A stretch of DNA of 32,080 nucleotides from Selenomonadaceae bacterium. Lineage in GTDB: Bacteria; Bacillota; Negativicutes; Selenomonadales; Selenomonadaceae. A program made the translations under genes and the position numbers. The notes under the pieces were generated by a model. The model had not been told where the DNA came from. It was given only the letters and a program-made list of their open reading frames with translations, and did no database searches. How positions within the stretch are numbered: the first letter of the stretch is position 1; each line of letters starts with the position of its first letter. Location of the stretch: positions 1 through 32,080 of the forward strand of contig JAFUTY010000002.1 in the NCBI GenBank assembly GCA_017484005.1. Reading direction: 5' to 3'. Below are positions 8,769 to 16,001 of this stretch, in pieces.

Positions 8769-8778
8769 CGATATTCTC

Positions 8779-9558
8779 CTATTTCTGCATTTCAAAAATC
8801 TGTTTCAGCAAAAATTCTTTTGGAGTTGTCGGAATCGTTTTGAACCATTCAGACTGTTCAGGCGTCAATTTCGAAATGACTTCCATATCACCGCGAATCA
8901 TTGCATCATAACCGTCTTGAGCGACGACATCCGGACTGAATGTCATTTCTTTAGCCAGCGCAGTATTTTCAAGACTCGATGCCTTTGCAAATCCTGTATC
9001 CATTCCGCCAGGCATTAGAGTTGTGATTGTCACGCCAGTTCCTTGAATTTCCTGCCAGATAGCTGCATCGAGCGTTGTCACATATGATTTTGCTGCGTAA
9101 TAGACTGCCTGCAGAGGTCCGCCGGGGAATAGTGCTGCCGTCGATGAAACGTTGAGAATTTTTCCCTCGCCGCGTTTGATAAAATCTCGAAGAAACAATT
9201 TTGTCAATTTTGTCAGTGCAATTATATCAACCATCACGAGATTTAAATCTTGATCCATCGTTCGCTCGTGAAAATATCCATGCCCGCCGAGTCCCGCATT
9301 GTTGATCAGATAATCAATTCTGATTCTCTCACGCTTGAGCTCGTCATAAATCTCCTCGGCAGAATCGATTTTCGACAGATCTTTCGGCAGAATGTAAACG
9401 TTGGAATTGTATTTCAGCTCCAATTCACTCTTCAATTCGTTGAGTTTATCCACACTCCGCGCGACAATGACAAGATTTCCGCCTTGAGATGCATGGATTC
9501 TGGCGAGTTCCTTTCCCAAACCGCTCGATGCACCTGTTATCAATGCAACTTTTTTCAA
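8779..9558 (-). CDS. Short-chain dehydrogenase/reductase (classical SDR)
   Basis: A 259-residue NAD(P)-dependent oxidoreductase. The Rossmann cofactor motif TGASSGLG is at residues 8-15, NNAG at 86-89, and the catalytic S139, Y153 and K157 are present (YYAAK). The start codon is TTG (TTG AAA AAA), supported by GGAGAG 6 bases upstream; no ATG fits the conserved N-terminus MKKVALITGASSG. The gene lies just downstream of a decayed NTF2-like gene and 10 bases before the hydrolase gene, so all three seem to be one inserted or co-opted unit inside the trehalose operon. The substrate cannot be told from the sequence. Confidence 0.88.
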   Translation of the reverse strand: MKKVALITGASSGLGKELARIHASQGGNLVIVARSVDKLNELKSELELKYNSNVYILPKDLSKIDSAEEIYDELKRERIRIDYLINNAGLGGHGYFHERTMDQDLNLVMVDIIALTKLTKLFLRDFIKRGEGKILNVSSTAALFPGGPLQAVYYAAKSYVTTLDAAIWQEIQGTGVTITTLMPGGMDTGFAKASSLENTALAKEMTFSPDVVAQDGYDAMIRGDMEVISKLTPEQSEWFKTIPTTPKEFLLKQIFEMQK

Positions 9559-9573
9559 ATGAATCTCTCCAAT

Positions 9574-9792
9574 CTATTCGTCAATCGTCCCATCCCAATT
9601 TTGCGCGACAGATGTATGCTCATGCAGGATTTTCCAATTGCCGGCGCGTTTTTCGAGATAATCAGTCTGCCGCATCATGAGTGGAGGATTTTCACTTCCA
9701 TCTTTGTTGACGGTGTCCCATTTTTGAACAATGCAGACATTTGAAAGATTTTGCTACATCTCTCACGATGTTTTCGATAATTTATTTGTCAA
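9574..9792 (-). pseudogene. Decayed NTF2/SnoaL-like gene
   Basis: The region between treP and the SDR gene keeps both ends of a small gene. A start is still recognisable: AAGGAGG at 9804-9810 and TTG 9792, which opens only a 9-codon frame (MTNKLSKTS then stop). Further on, in the same frame but after two stops, an open stretch reads CIVQKWDTVNKDGSE, then RQTDYLEKRAGNWKILHEH, and ends at a TAG (9574-9576). The motif TDYLEK-x-x-G-x-WKI-x-HEH is typical of the C-terminal strands of NTF2-like/DUF4440 proteins of about 130-150 residues. The fragment is much shorter than that, so an internal deletion and nonsense changes are likely. Confidence 0.65.
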
Positions 9793-9817
9793 TCCTAAAA
9801 ACTCCTCCTTATTGAAA

Positions 9818-11764
9818 TTAGTAAGTCGCGATAACAGTTTCATTCGTCTTTCCATTCTGTCCGCTGATGAATTTGAAGTCAACTCCATTCGGATTCGTGA
9901 CAACAAAAATCGCGGTATCAGGATGTCCAGCTTTTTTGATAGCATCGCGGCTGAATTTTAGCAATGGAGTTCCGATTTGAACTTCATCTCCAACTTTGAC
10001 AAGATATTCAAAACCTTCGCCTTTCATCGCAACAGTATCGAGCCCAACGTGAATCAGAATCTCGACTCCATTCGATAAAGTCATTCCGACAGCATGTTTC
10101 GATTCATCCATTAGCACCGAAATCTTTCCAGAAATTGGAGCGCAAACTGTCTCGCTTGTTGGACGAATTGCAAGCCCATCGCCAACCATACCTTCACTGA
10201 AAACTCCATCGCCAACATCCTTGAGCGCAATGACTTCTCCATCGAGATAAGCTTTGAATTCATGTTCACTTTCGATTTTCGATTCGGAATTTGATTCGGT
10301 TTGAGATTCAACAGATTCCGATTCGACTGCATCGAGTTCAGCTTGTTTATCGATTCCTTTTTTCTTGCCTACGATCGTTGTAAGAATGAATGGTACAACA
10401 ATCGCAATGAGCATCGCGAGCGCAAAAGTCGGCATCGATTTTGGCTGCATTGAAAGAATTCCAGGAATTCCACCGACACCGATCGCGTTTGCAGTTGTTC
10501 CAGTCGCGACGCAAAGAATTGCTGCGCATGCCGAGCCTGTCATTCCACAGATGAATGGGAAAAAGTGTTTCAAATTGACACCGAAAATCGCCGGTTCAGT
10601 GACACCGAGATAGCAAGAAATCCATGCAGGAATATTGACTTCTTGAGCGGCAGGATTTTTTCTTTGCAGATAAATCATTCCGAGAACTGCTGAACCTTGA
10701 GCGATATTCGACAGCGCAATCATTGGCCAGAGCATCGTTCCACCATAATCTGCAACCAATTGGAGATCAATCGCGTTAGTCATATGATGTAAACCAGTGA
10801 TAACGAGTGGAGCATAGATGAATCCAAAAATCGCGCCGAAAATTTCACGGAACGATCCTGTGATTCCACTGAAAACAACGCTCGAAATCGCTGAACCGAT
10901 TGTCCAGCCGATAGGTCCAAGGATAAAATGTGCTGCGCAGACTGATAAGACGAGACTGAAAAATGGAACGAGGATCATTTGAATGATTTGCGGAACGATA
11001 CTTTTGAAAAATCTTTCGAGATAGACGAGAGTCAATGCGGCGAGGATCGCGGGTAAAACTTGAGCTTGATAACCAATCATTTCCACGGTGAAGTATCCAA
11101 AATCCCAATGTGGAATTTTATCTGCTGGAGTTGTCGCGACTGCATAAGCATTCAAAAGCTGTCCCGAGACGAGAGTCAAGCCGAGGATGATTCCGAGAAT
11201 TGGAGTTCCACCCATCTTTCTGACGACCGACCAGCAAATTCCAACTGGAATTCCGACGTGGAAAACTGCTTCACCGATGAGCCAGAGAAAATGATCCATG
11301 CCTGCCCAGAATTGACTGAGTTCGACGAGAGTTTTTGTTCCATTGTCGAAAAGATAGAGCTGATCGATACAGTTTCGAAAACCTAGAATCAAACCGCCGG
11401 TGATAATTGCAGGGATCAGCGGTGCAAAGATTTCCGCGGCAATTGCAGCAGCACGCTGCAAGATATTTTGATTCGCGCCGGCAGCAGCTTTCACAGCGTC
11501 TTTCGAAACTCCTTCAATCCCCGCGACAGCTGTGAAATCCTTGTAAAATTCCGCGACGGTGTTGCCGATGATAACTTGAAACTGTCCCGCTTGAGTGAAA
11601 CTTCCCTTGACAACTTTCATCGATTCGATTTTTTTCACGTCAGCTTTTTTGGGATCGGCAAGCACAAATCTCATTCGCGTCATGCAATGTGAGACTGCCG
11701 CGATGTTTTCCTTTCCGCCGACAAATTCAAGAAGTTCCTTTGAATCCTCAGTGTACTTCCCCAT
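9818..11764 (-). CDS. treP: PTS trehalose transporter, EIIBCA
   Basis: Imports and phosphorylates trehalose across the inner membrane. The product is 648 residues from ATG 11764, chosen for its GGAGGGG site; a start at 11794 would read through the operator. Order: EIIB (1-80) with phosphorylation cysteine C27 in SHCMTRMRF; EIIC (about 105-460) with many hydrophobic helices; a Ser/Glu-rich linker (about 480-510); and EIIA (Crr-like, about 510-648) with histidine H572 in EILIHVGLDT. The fused EIIA means no separate glucose EIIA is needed. Substrate assignment rests on linkage to treC and treR; the sucrose/beta-glucoside branch is close, so the substrate is likely but not certain. Confidence 0.88.
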   Translation of the reverse strand: MGKYTEDSKELLEFVGGKENIAAVSHCMTRMRFVLADPKKADVKKIESMKVVKGSFTQAGQFQVIIGNTVAEFYKDFTAVAGIEGVSKDAVKAAAGANQNILQRAAAIAAEIFAPLIPAIITGGLILGFRNCIDQLYLFDNGTKTLVELSQFWAGMDHFLWLIGEAVFHVGIPVGICWSVVRKMGGTPILGIILGLTLVSGQLLNAYAVATTPADKIPHWDFGYFTVEMIGYQAQVLPAILAALTLVYLERFFKSIVPQIIQMILVPFFSLVLSVCAAHFILGPIGWTIGSAISSVVFSGITGSFREIFGAIFGFIYAPLVITGLHHMTNAIDLQLVADYGGTMLWPMIALSNIAQGSAVLGMIYLQRKNPAAQEVNIPAWISCYLGVTEPAIFGVNLKHFFPFICGMTGSACAAILCVATGTTANAIGVGGIPGILSMQPKSMPTFALAMLIAIVVPFILTTIVGKKKGIDKQAELDAVESESVESQTESNSESKIESEHEFKAYLDGEVIALKDVGDGVFSEGMVGDGLAIRPTSETVCAPISGKISVLMDESKHAVGMTLSNGVEILIHVGLDTVAMKGEGFEYLVKVGDEVQIGTPLLKFSRDAIKKAGHPDTAIFVVTNPNGVDFKFISGQNGKTNETVIATY

Positions 11765-11780
11765 GATTTTCCCCTCCTCA

Positions 11781-11796
11781 ACTTGATGAAACAAGT
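11781..11796. promoter_or_regulatory. TreR operator candidate O1 (treP leader)
   Basis: The 16-mer ACTTGATGAAACAAGT has perfect 5-base arms (ACTTG/CAAGT). It sits just upstream of the treP ribosome site, about 10-25 bases downstream of the inferred treP transcription start, where a bound repressor would block elongation. Confidence 0.7.
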
Positions 11797-11812
11797 TTGT
11801 TTGATTGAGGGG

Positions 11813-11841
11813 ATTCTACAAAACTTATTTATACAAGTCAA
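11813..11841 (-). promoter_or_regulatory. treP operon promoter
   Basis: On the minus strand a -35 TTGACT (11836-11841) and a -10 TAGAAT (11813-11818) are separated by 17 bases, close to the sigma-A consensus. The O2 operator fills the spacer and overlaps the -35 box. Confidence 0.8.
11823..11838. promoter_or_regulatory. TreR operator candidate O2 (over the treP promoter)
   Basis: The 16-mer ACTTATTTATACAAGT shares arms ACTT/AAGT and length with O1, and lies between and over the -35 and -10 boxes of treP. Binding here would exclude RNA polymerase. Confidence 0.7.
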
Positions 11842-11874
11842 TGATAATTTTCTTTTATTTTCGGAAATTTATCG

Positions 11875-11896
11875 TATAATGCTTGTGTAAATTAGT
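11875..11896 (+). promoter_or_regulatory. treR -10 box and operator candidate O3
   Basis: TATAAT at 11875-11880 is a perfect -10 for treR, with only a weak -35. Immediately after it, GCTTGTGTAAATTAGT (11881-11896) matches the reverse complement of O2 at 13 of 16 positions and would cover the treR start site, suggesting autoregulation. Confidence 0.6.
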
Positions 11897-11917
11897 TGAA
11901 CTTGTGGAGGATGAATT

Positions 11918-12655
11918 ATGCGCGGCGTGAAATTTGATACGATCTTCTTCGAGCTGAAACAAAAAATTGAAAGTGGTGAGTTTCCATTTCATTCATTATT
12001 TCCGTCTGAAAGTGTTTTGACGGCGCGATATGGATGTGCGCGAAATACTGTTCGACGTGCGCTGGCGATGCTTATCGATGCAGGATATATCCAAGCGCAG
12101 CAGGGCAAGCGTGTTCGAGTCATTTATAAGCCTGTCGAAAAAAAGGAATTCAAGATGGGCGGAATTGAATCGTTCAAAGAAGCGGCGGAACGAAATCATT
12201 TTGTCGGGACAACTCGAGTCGTGAAATTGTCAGAGATTGTTGCGGATGAAAAAATCGCGGAGCTGACTGATTTTGAAATTGGCGACGAGCTTTTTGAAGT
12301 TCATCGAGTTCGATGTATCGATGGAAAGCCGTTGATTTTTGATATCAACTATTTTTTGAAATCTGTGGTTAAAGATTTGACGGAAGAAATCGCACTGAAA
12401 TCGATTTATGAATATCTCGAATCGCAGTTGGGAATTGTGATTGTGACTAGTAAGCGTCGAATGACAACTGAGCTCGCAACGGATCTTGATAAAAAGTATC
12501 TGGAGCTTGGCGAGTATAATTGTCTTGCAGTGATTAGCGGGAGAGTTTTTGATTCCGATGGAGTTCAATTCGAATATACTCAATCGCGACATCGTCCGGA
12601 TTATTTTTGTTTCGAAGATACTGCGACGCGAAAAAAATCTTATATGTTGAGATAA
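11918..12655 (+). CDS. treR: GntR-family trehalose operon repressor
   Basis: A 245-residue GntR/HutC-type repressor. Residues 1-75 form the winged helix-turn-helix (FPSESVLTARYGCARNTVRRALAML, abbreviated by its key SESxLxxxYxxxxxTVRRAL pattern, then a wing ending QQGKRVRV). Residues about 95-240 form the UTRA ligand domain (FEVHRVRCIDGKPLIFD, IYEYLESQLG, FEYTQSRHRPD). The family TreR of Bacillus senses trehalose 6-phosphate. The gene diverges from treP, and the intergenic region has three matching operator-like palindromes. RBS GGAGG is 7-8 bases before ATG 11918. The last gene before a strong terminator, so it is transcribed alone. Confidence 0.88.
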   Translation: MRGVKFDTIFFELKQKIESGEFPFHSLFPSESVLTARYGCARNTVRRALAMLIDAGYIQAQQGKRVRVIYKPVEKKEFKMGGIESFKEAAERNHFVGTTRVVKLSEIVADEKIAELTDFEIGDELFEVHRVRCIDGKPLIFDINYFLKSVVKDLTEEIALKSIYEYLESQLGIVIVTSKRRMTTELATDLDKKYLELGEYNCLAVISGRVFDSDGVQFEYTQSRHRPDYFCFEDTATRKKSYMLR

Positions 12656-12719
12656 CACAAATGAAAAAAGATCCCCCGACTTCCGCATGGAAATCGAGGG
12701 ATCTCTTTTTTTATTTGTG
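12656..12719. terminator. Bidirectional terminator between treR and moaC
   Basis: Stem arms GATCCCCCGACTTCC and GGAAATCGAGGGATC pair with G-U wobbles around a short loop, flanked by an A-run and a T-run, with outer arms CACAAAT and ATTTGTG. It starts right after the treR stop and faces the end of moaC on the other strand, so it serves both. Confidence 0.9.
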
Positions 12720-12748
12720 AAATCGTTCAAATATACTTGCACGATTTT

Positions 12749-13231
12749 TTAGTTTCTTCGAAAATCTAAATCGCTTTTTCCTCCATGTTTTTCCAATAGA
12801 TGAATGTCTTGCAATTCCATTTTTTTATCGATGGCTTTGCACATATCATAAATCGTCAAAAGTGCGATGCTGACTGCATGAAGAGCTTCCATTTCAACTC
12901 CAGTTTTGCCATCAACTTTAACCGTCGCTGAAACTTCAACTGCAGATTCCGATTCGATCATTTGAAAATCTATTTTGCAATGAGTAATCGGTAATGGATG
13001 ACACAATGGAATCATTTCAGAAGTTTTTTTAGCTGCCATGATTCCAGCGATTCGAGCAACTCCAATCACATCGCCCTTTTTTGAAGTTCCATTTTTGATC
13101 GTTTGAAAAATTTCTGGACTGACAATGATTTTTCCAGTAGCAATTGCAATTCGTTCAGTGATATTTTTTTCACTAACATCAACCATAATCGCATTGCCAG
13201 CGTTGTCGAAGTGATTTAATTTTTCATCCAT
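12749..13231 (-). CDS. moaC: Cyclic pyranopterin monophosphate synthase
   Basis: Converts the MoaA product (3',8-cyclo-7,8-dihydro-GTP) to cyclic pyranopterin monophosphate, the second part of step one of molybdenum cofactor synthesis, in the cytoplasm. The product is 160 residues, normal length. Family motifs: [11 protein letters not shown] around residues 73-83, [20 protein letters not shown] at 111-130 with catalytic D129 and K132 (equivalents of E. coli D128 and K131), and [10 protein letters not shown] at the C-terminus. It lies 9 bases after narK in the same direction, and its AGGATC site overlaps the narK stop, so it is co-transcribed with narK and separated from the main moa/moe cluster. 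Confidence 0.95.
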   Translation of the reverse strand: MDEKLNHFDNAGNAIMVDVSEKNITERIAIATGKIIVSPEIFQTIKNGTSKKGDVIGVARIAGIMAAKKTSEMIPLCHPLPITHCKIDFQMIESESAVEVSATVKVDGKTGVEMEALHAVSIALLTIYDMCKAIDKKMELQDIHLLEKHGGKSDLDFRRN

Positions 13232-13240
13232 ATTTTGATC

Positions 13241-14581
13241 CTAGCATTTGATTCCAGAATTTGGACGCGCATAGAAAATCCAAGTGAATCCAATCGTTAT
13301 AACAGTGAAAGCGATCAAAACATAGAAAGCTGGAGTCACGAGGTTATAATTCGAATAAGCCCATCCAAAAATTTTGGGGATCAAAAATGCTCCATAAGCC
13401 GCAATTGCCGCTGTGAATCCAGTGACAAGTGATGAATGAACTGGATTACTAAAGATGTATGGAATCATTCTGAACGACGCGCCATTAACAAATCCTGTCG
13501 TCAAGAATAACATCAAAAACGCACCGAAAAACATTGCGAAATTGTGAGATTGAATTCCAATCAGAACGACAACACATGACGCAAGCATCACGAATAGCGA
13601 ATATAGAGTAATTTTTGAGCCGCTGTCGATTTTATCTGCAAGCCAGCCGCCAACTGGACGCATGCTCGCTCCGATGAATGGTCCTAAAAATGCTCCCCAC
13701 GCCATGCTGACTTCTGGAAATTCTCGATTCAATAGAAGCATCAACGCCGCCGAGAATCCAATGAATTGACCGAAGCCGCAGGTATAAATCCACGTCATGA
13801 GCCATGTATGTTTGTTTCCAAAAATCGATAAAATACTCTTTGGACTTTGTTTTGGAATCGGCAGATTATCCATGAAAATCCAAATCAAAATCAGAGTTAG
13901 AATCGTTGGAACTGCCCAGAAATAACAGACATTTTGCAGAAATACTTCTTTGCCCGCTGAATTGATCAATGGTGCACCGAAAATTCCTAAATTCCATACC
14001 AGCAAAATCGGTGCAGTCAGATAAATCAATGACACTCCCAAATTTCCAACGCCTGCATTGATTCCGAGAGCCAATCCTTTATTCTTTTTCGGGAAGAAGA
14101 ATCCAATATTTGCCATCGACGAGGAGAAATTTCCACCTGCAACACCAATTCCCGCGACGAGCATGAAAAATGTATCGTAAGAAGTCGATGTATCTTGCAA
14201 TGCATTTCCTAATCCAATAATCGGTAAAAGCAATAATGCAGTGGAAATCAATGTCCAATTTTTTCCGCCAACGATTCCTGGCATGTATGTGTAAAATAAT
14301 CTGCAAGTCGCTCCAACAAGTCCAGGCAGCGATGCGAGAGTAAAAATTTGAGCGTCAGTGAAATTGAATCCGACTTGATTGAGCTGTGCCGCGATTGTTG
14401 CCCAAAGAGTCCATACGACAAATGATAGAGTCAATGCCCACGTCGAAACATACAAATTCTGTTTAGCGATTTTTTCACCGAATTTTGTCCAAAAAGTTTC
14501 ATTTTCAGGATTCCAATGTGCGAGAATTTCTTTTCGCGATGGATTATCTCCAAGCTGATTCAAAACATTCTCCTCAGCCAT
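13241..14581 (-). CDS. narK: Nitrate/nitrite transporter, MFS NarK family
   Basis: A 446-residue inner-membrane carrier with about 12 hydrophobic segments. The nitrate signature GIGVAGGNFSSSMANIGFFF (about residues 144-163) followed by PKKNKGLALGINAGVGNLGV is characteristic of NarK/NasA/NRT2 transporters. Start ATG 14581 (MAEENVL) fits the AAAGGAGG site with a 10-base spacing; the GTG three codons upstream is too close to that site. It supplies nitrate to NarGHI or exports nitrite. It is followed by moaC, and it diverges from fnr with only 49 bases between the two start codons, which recalls the narK-fnr linkage of Bacillus subtilis. Confidence 0.93.
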   Translation of the reverse strand: MAEENVLNQLGDNPSRKEILAHWNPENETFWTKFGEKIAKQNLYVSTWALTLSFVVWTLWATIAAQLNQVGFNFTDAQIFTLASLPGLVGATCRLFYTYMPGIVGGKNWTLISTALLLLPIIGLGNALQDTSTSYDTFFMLVAGIGVAGGNFSSSMANIGFFFPKKNKGLALGINAGVGNLGVSLIYLTAPILLVWNLGIFGAPLINSAGKEVFLQNVCYFWAVPTILTLILIWIFMDNLPIPKQSPKSILSIFGNKHTWLMTWIYTCGFGQFIGFSAALMLLLNREFPEVSMAWGAFLGPFIGASMRPVGGWLADKIDSGSKITLYSLFVMLASCVVVLIGIQSHNFAMFFGAFLMLFLTTGFVNGASFRMIPYIFSNPVHSSLVTGFTAAIAAYGAFLIPKIFGWAYSNYNLVTPAFYVLIAFTVITIGFTWIFYARPNSGIKC

Positions 14582-14630
14582 TTTAATCACGCCTCCTTTG
14601 GATGAATTTGTTGATAAGGAAGTCAGACAA

Positions 14631-15305
14631 ATGGAATCGATTACAAGACAGTTTTATGAAATTCCAGGTAAAATTATGACTTTTCAAAGCGGGAAATATC
14701 TGTTTCATGAAGGCGATTCAGCCAAACATTTCTACATCGTTCGATCTGGAAAAATTTCCGTGATGAAATATGCTGAAAATGGACGAATTCTCACGCTCAG
14801 ACTTGCGACGAAAGGCAATGTCATCGGTGAATTGATACTGTATGAAGAAAATCCTATCCATGTTTTCAACGCCGTCGCACAGATTTCATCTGAAGTTTAC
14901 GCAATTGAAATTCCGACGCTCCAAAGTTATCTCGAAAAGAAAACTTCATTGTCAATCAGCCTTTTAAAAATCATCATGCAACATATGAGAAAACAGAATT
15001 CAAAATTTCGAGATTTGGTTTTATATGGAAGGAAAGGCGCGTTCTATTCAACATTGATTCGATTCGCCAATAGTTATGGACAGAAATTCAGCGATGGAAT
15101 TTTGATTTCAGTGTCATTGACAAATCAAGATCTCGCGAATTATTCAGCCACTACTCGTGAAAATGTGAATCGAATGTTGAGCGATTTGCGCCGTCAAAAT
15201 ATCGTCGAAATGCATGACGGCTTGATTTGCATAAAAAATATTGAGTTTTTGAAAACTGAAATTCAATGTGAGAATTGCGGAATTGAAATCTGTAATATCG
15301 AATGA
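14631..15305 (+). CDS. fnr: Crp/Fnr-family anaerobic regulator, Bacillus-type Fnr
   Basis: A 224-residue regulator. Start ATG 14631 (MESITRQF) has AAGGA upstream; the longer frame from TTG 14598 lacks a site. Residues 15-125 form the cyclic-nucleotide-type beta barrel (FHEGDSAKHFYIVRSGKISV), followed by a dimer helix and an HTH with recognition helix TTRENVNRMLSDL. The C-terminus has three cysteines, C213, C216 and C221, in the pattern C-x2-C-x4-C. This is the pattern of Bacillus subtilis Fnr, where three C-terminal cysteines and an aspartate bind a [4Fe-4S] cluster, unlike E. coli Fnr, which uses N-terminal cysteines. Oxygen sensing and control of nar genes are inferred from this and the Fnr box before narG. 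Confidence 0.85.
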   Translation: MESITRQFYEIPGKIMTFQSGKYLFHEGDSAKHFYIVRSGKISVMKYAENGRILTLRLATKGNVIGELILYEENPIHVFNAVAQISSEVYAIEIPTLQSYLEKKTSLSISLLKIIMQHMRKQNSKFRDLVLYGRKGAFYSTLIRFANSYGQKFSDGILISVSLTNQDLANYSATTRENVNRMLSDLRRQNIVEMHDGLICIKNIEFLKTEIQCENCGIEICNIE

Positions 15306-16001
15306 TCATTTTCGACAGATGAAACCTGCAAACGATTGAACATGTGAAATTTGAACTTCACTGTAGAGGTTGCAGAGTCTTTCATTCAGACTTTGCAGCG
15401 TTTCAAAAGGTGGAGCAAAATATCCGCAGCGTTCGCAGAAATTTTTTACAAAGAAATCAGTGCGTCGATTTTGTCCAGAAATATATAGACTGCCGCAGAA
15501 AATTCCACCGATTTTCAATAATCTCCGGATTTCATCGTGAGCCGCATCTTTGTCTGGAAAGACATGGAGTCCATTTATCGAAAGAATGACATCGAAATTT
15601 TGATCTGGAAATGGCAGATTTCCTACATCGCCTCGTAAAAATTGAACATTTGTCAAATTCATTTCTCGCGAATGTTTTTTAGCGGCATTGAGCATCGTTT
15701 CAGAATAATCGACGCAAAAAATTTCAGCATCAGGCAAATTTTTATAAACCTGCAAAGAGATCGCGCCAGTTCCAACTGGAATTTCCAACAATCGTCCCGA
15801 TAAATTTTTGGGGATTCCTGCAAAAGCTTGATTCAAAAATCTTTGATAATCCTCATCAGACAGCCCCCAAAAAAATCTCATCGCTAAACGCCCCAGAAAG
15901 CTCGAATTGGTTATCATTCCATCATACAAGCTAGAAAATTTTCCGAGCCGTTCATAAGTTTTTCTGATTCTTTCTGTCAATGATTCATTTTGCAAAAACA
16001 T
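15306..16001 (-). CDS. Class I SAM-dependent methyltransferase, unknown substrate
   Basis: A 231-residue protein of the UbiE/Methyltransf_11 type. Motif I is LLEIPVGTGAISLQ (about 73-86), followed by the acidic loop FCVDYSETML, motif II-like RGDVGNLPFPDQNFDVILS, and RLLKIGGIFCGSLY. Its start overlaps the end of the MobA/MobB gene by 17 bases. ATG 16001 is preceded directly by GGGAG, which is too close; TTG 15995 would give better spacing, so the start is uncertain by two codons. It is the last gene of the long nar-moa cluster; its stop abuts the fnr stop on the other strand with no base between. Quinone methylation or detoxification are possible roles, but nothing in the sequence decides. Confidence 0.8.
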   Translation of the reverse strand: MFLQNESLTERIRKTYERLGKFSSLYDGMITNSSFLGRLAMRFFWGLSDEDYQRFLNQAFAGIPKNLSGRLLEIPVGTGAISLQVYKNLPDAEIFCVDYSETMLNAAKKHSREMNLTNVQFLRGDVGNLPFPDQNFDVILSINGLHVFPDKDAAHDEIRRLLKIGGIFCGSLYISGQNRRTDFFVKNFCERCGYFAPPFETLQSLNERLCNLYSEVQISHVQSFAGFICRK

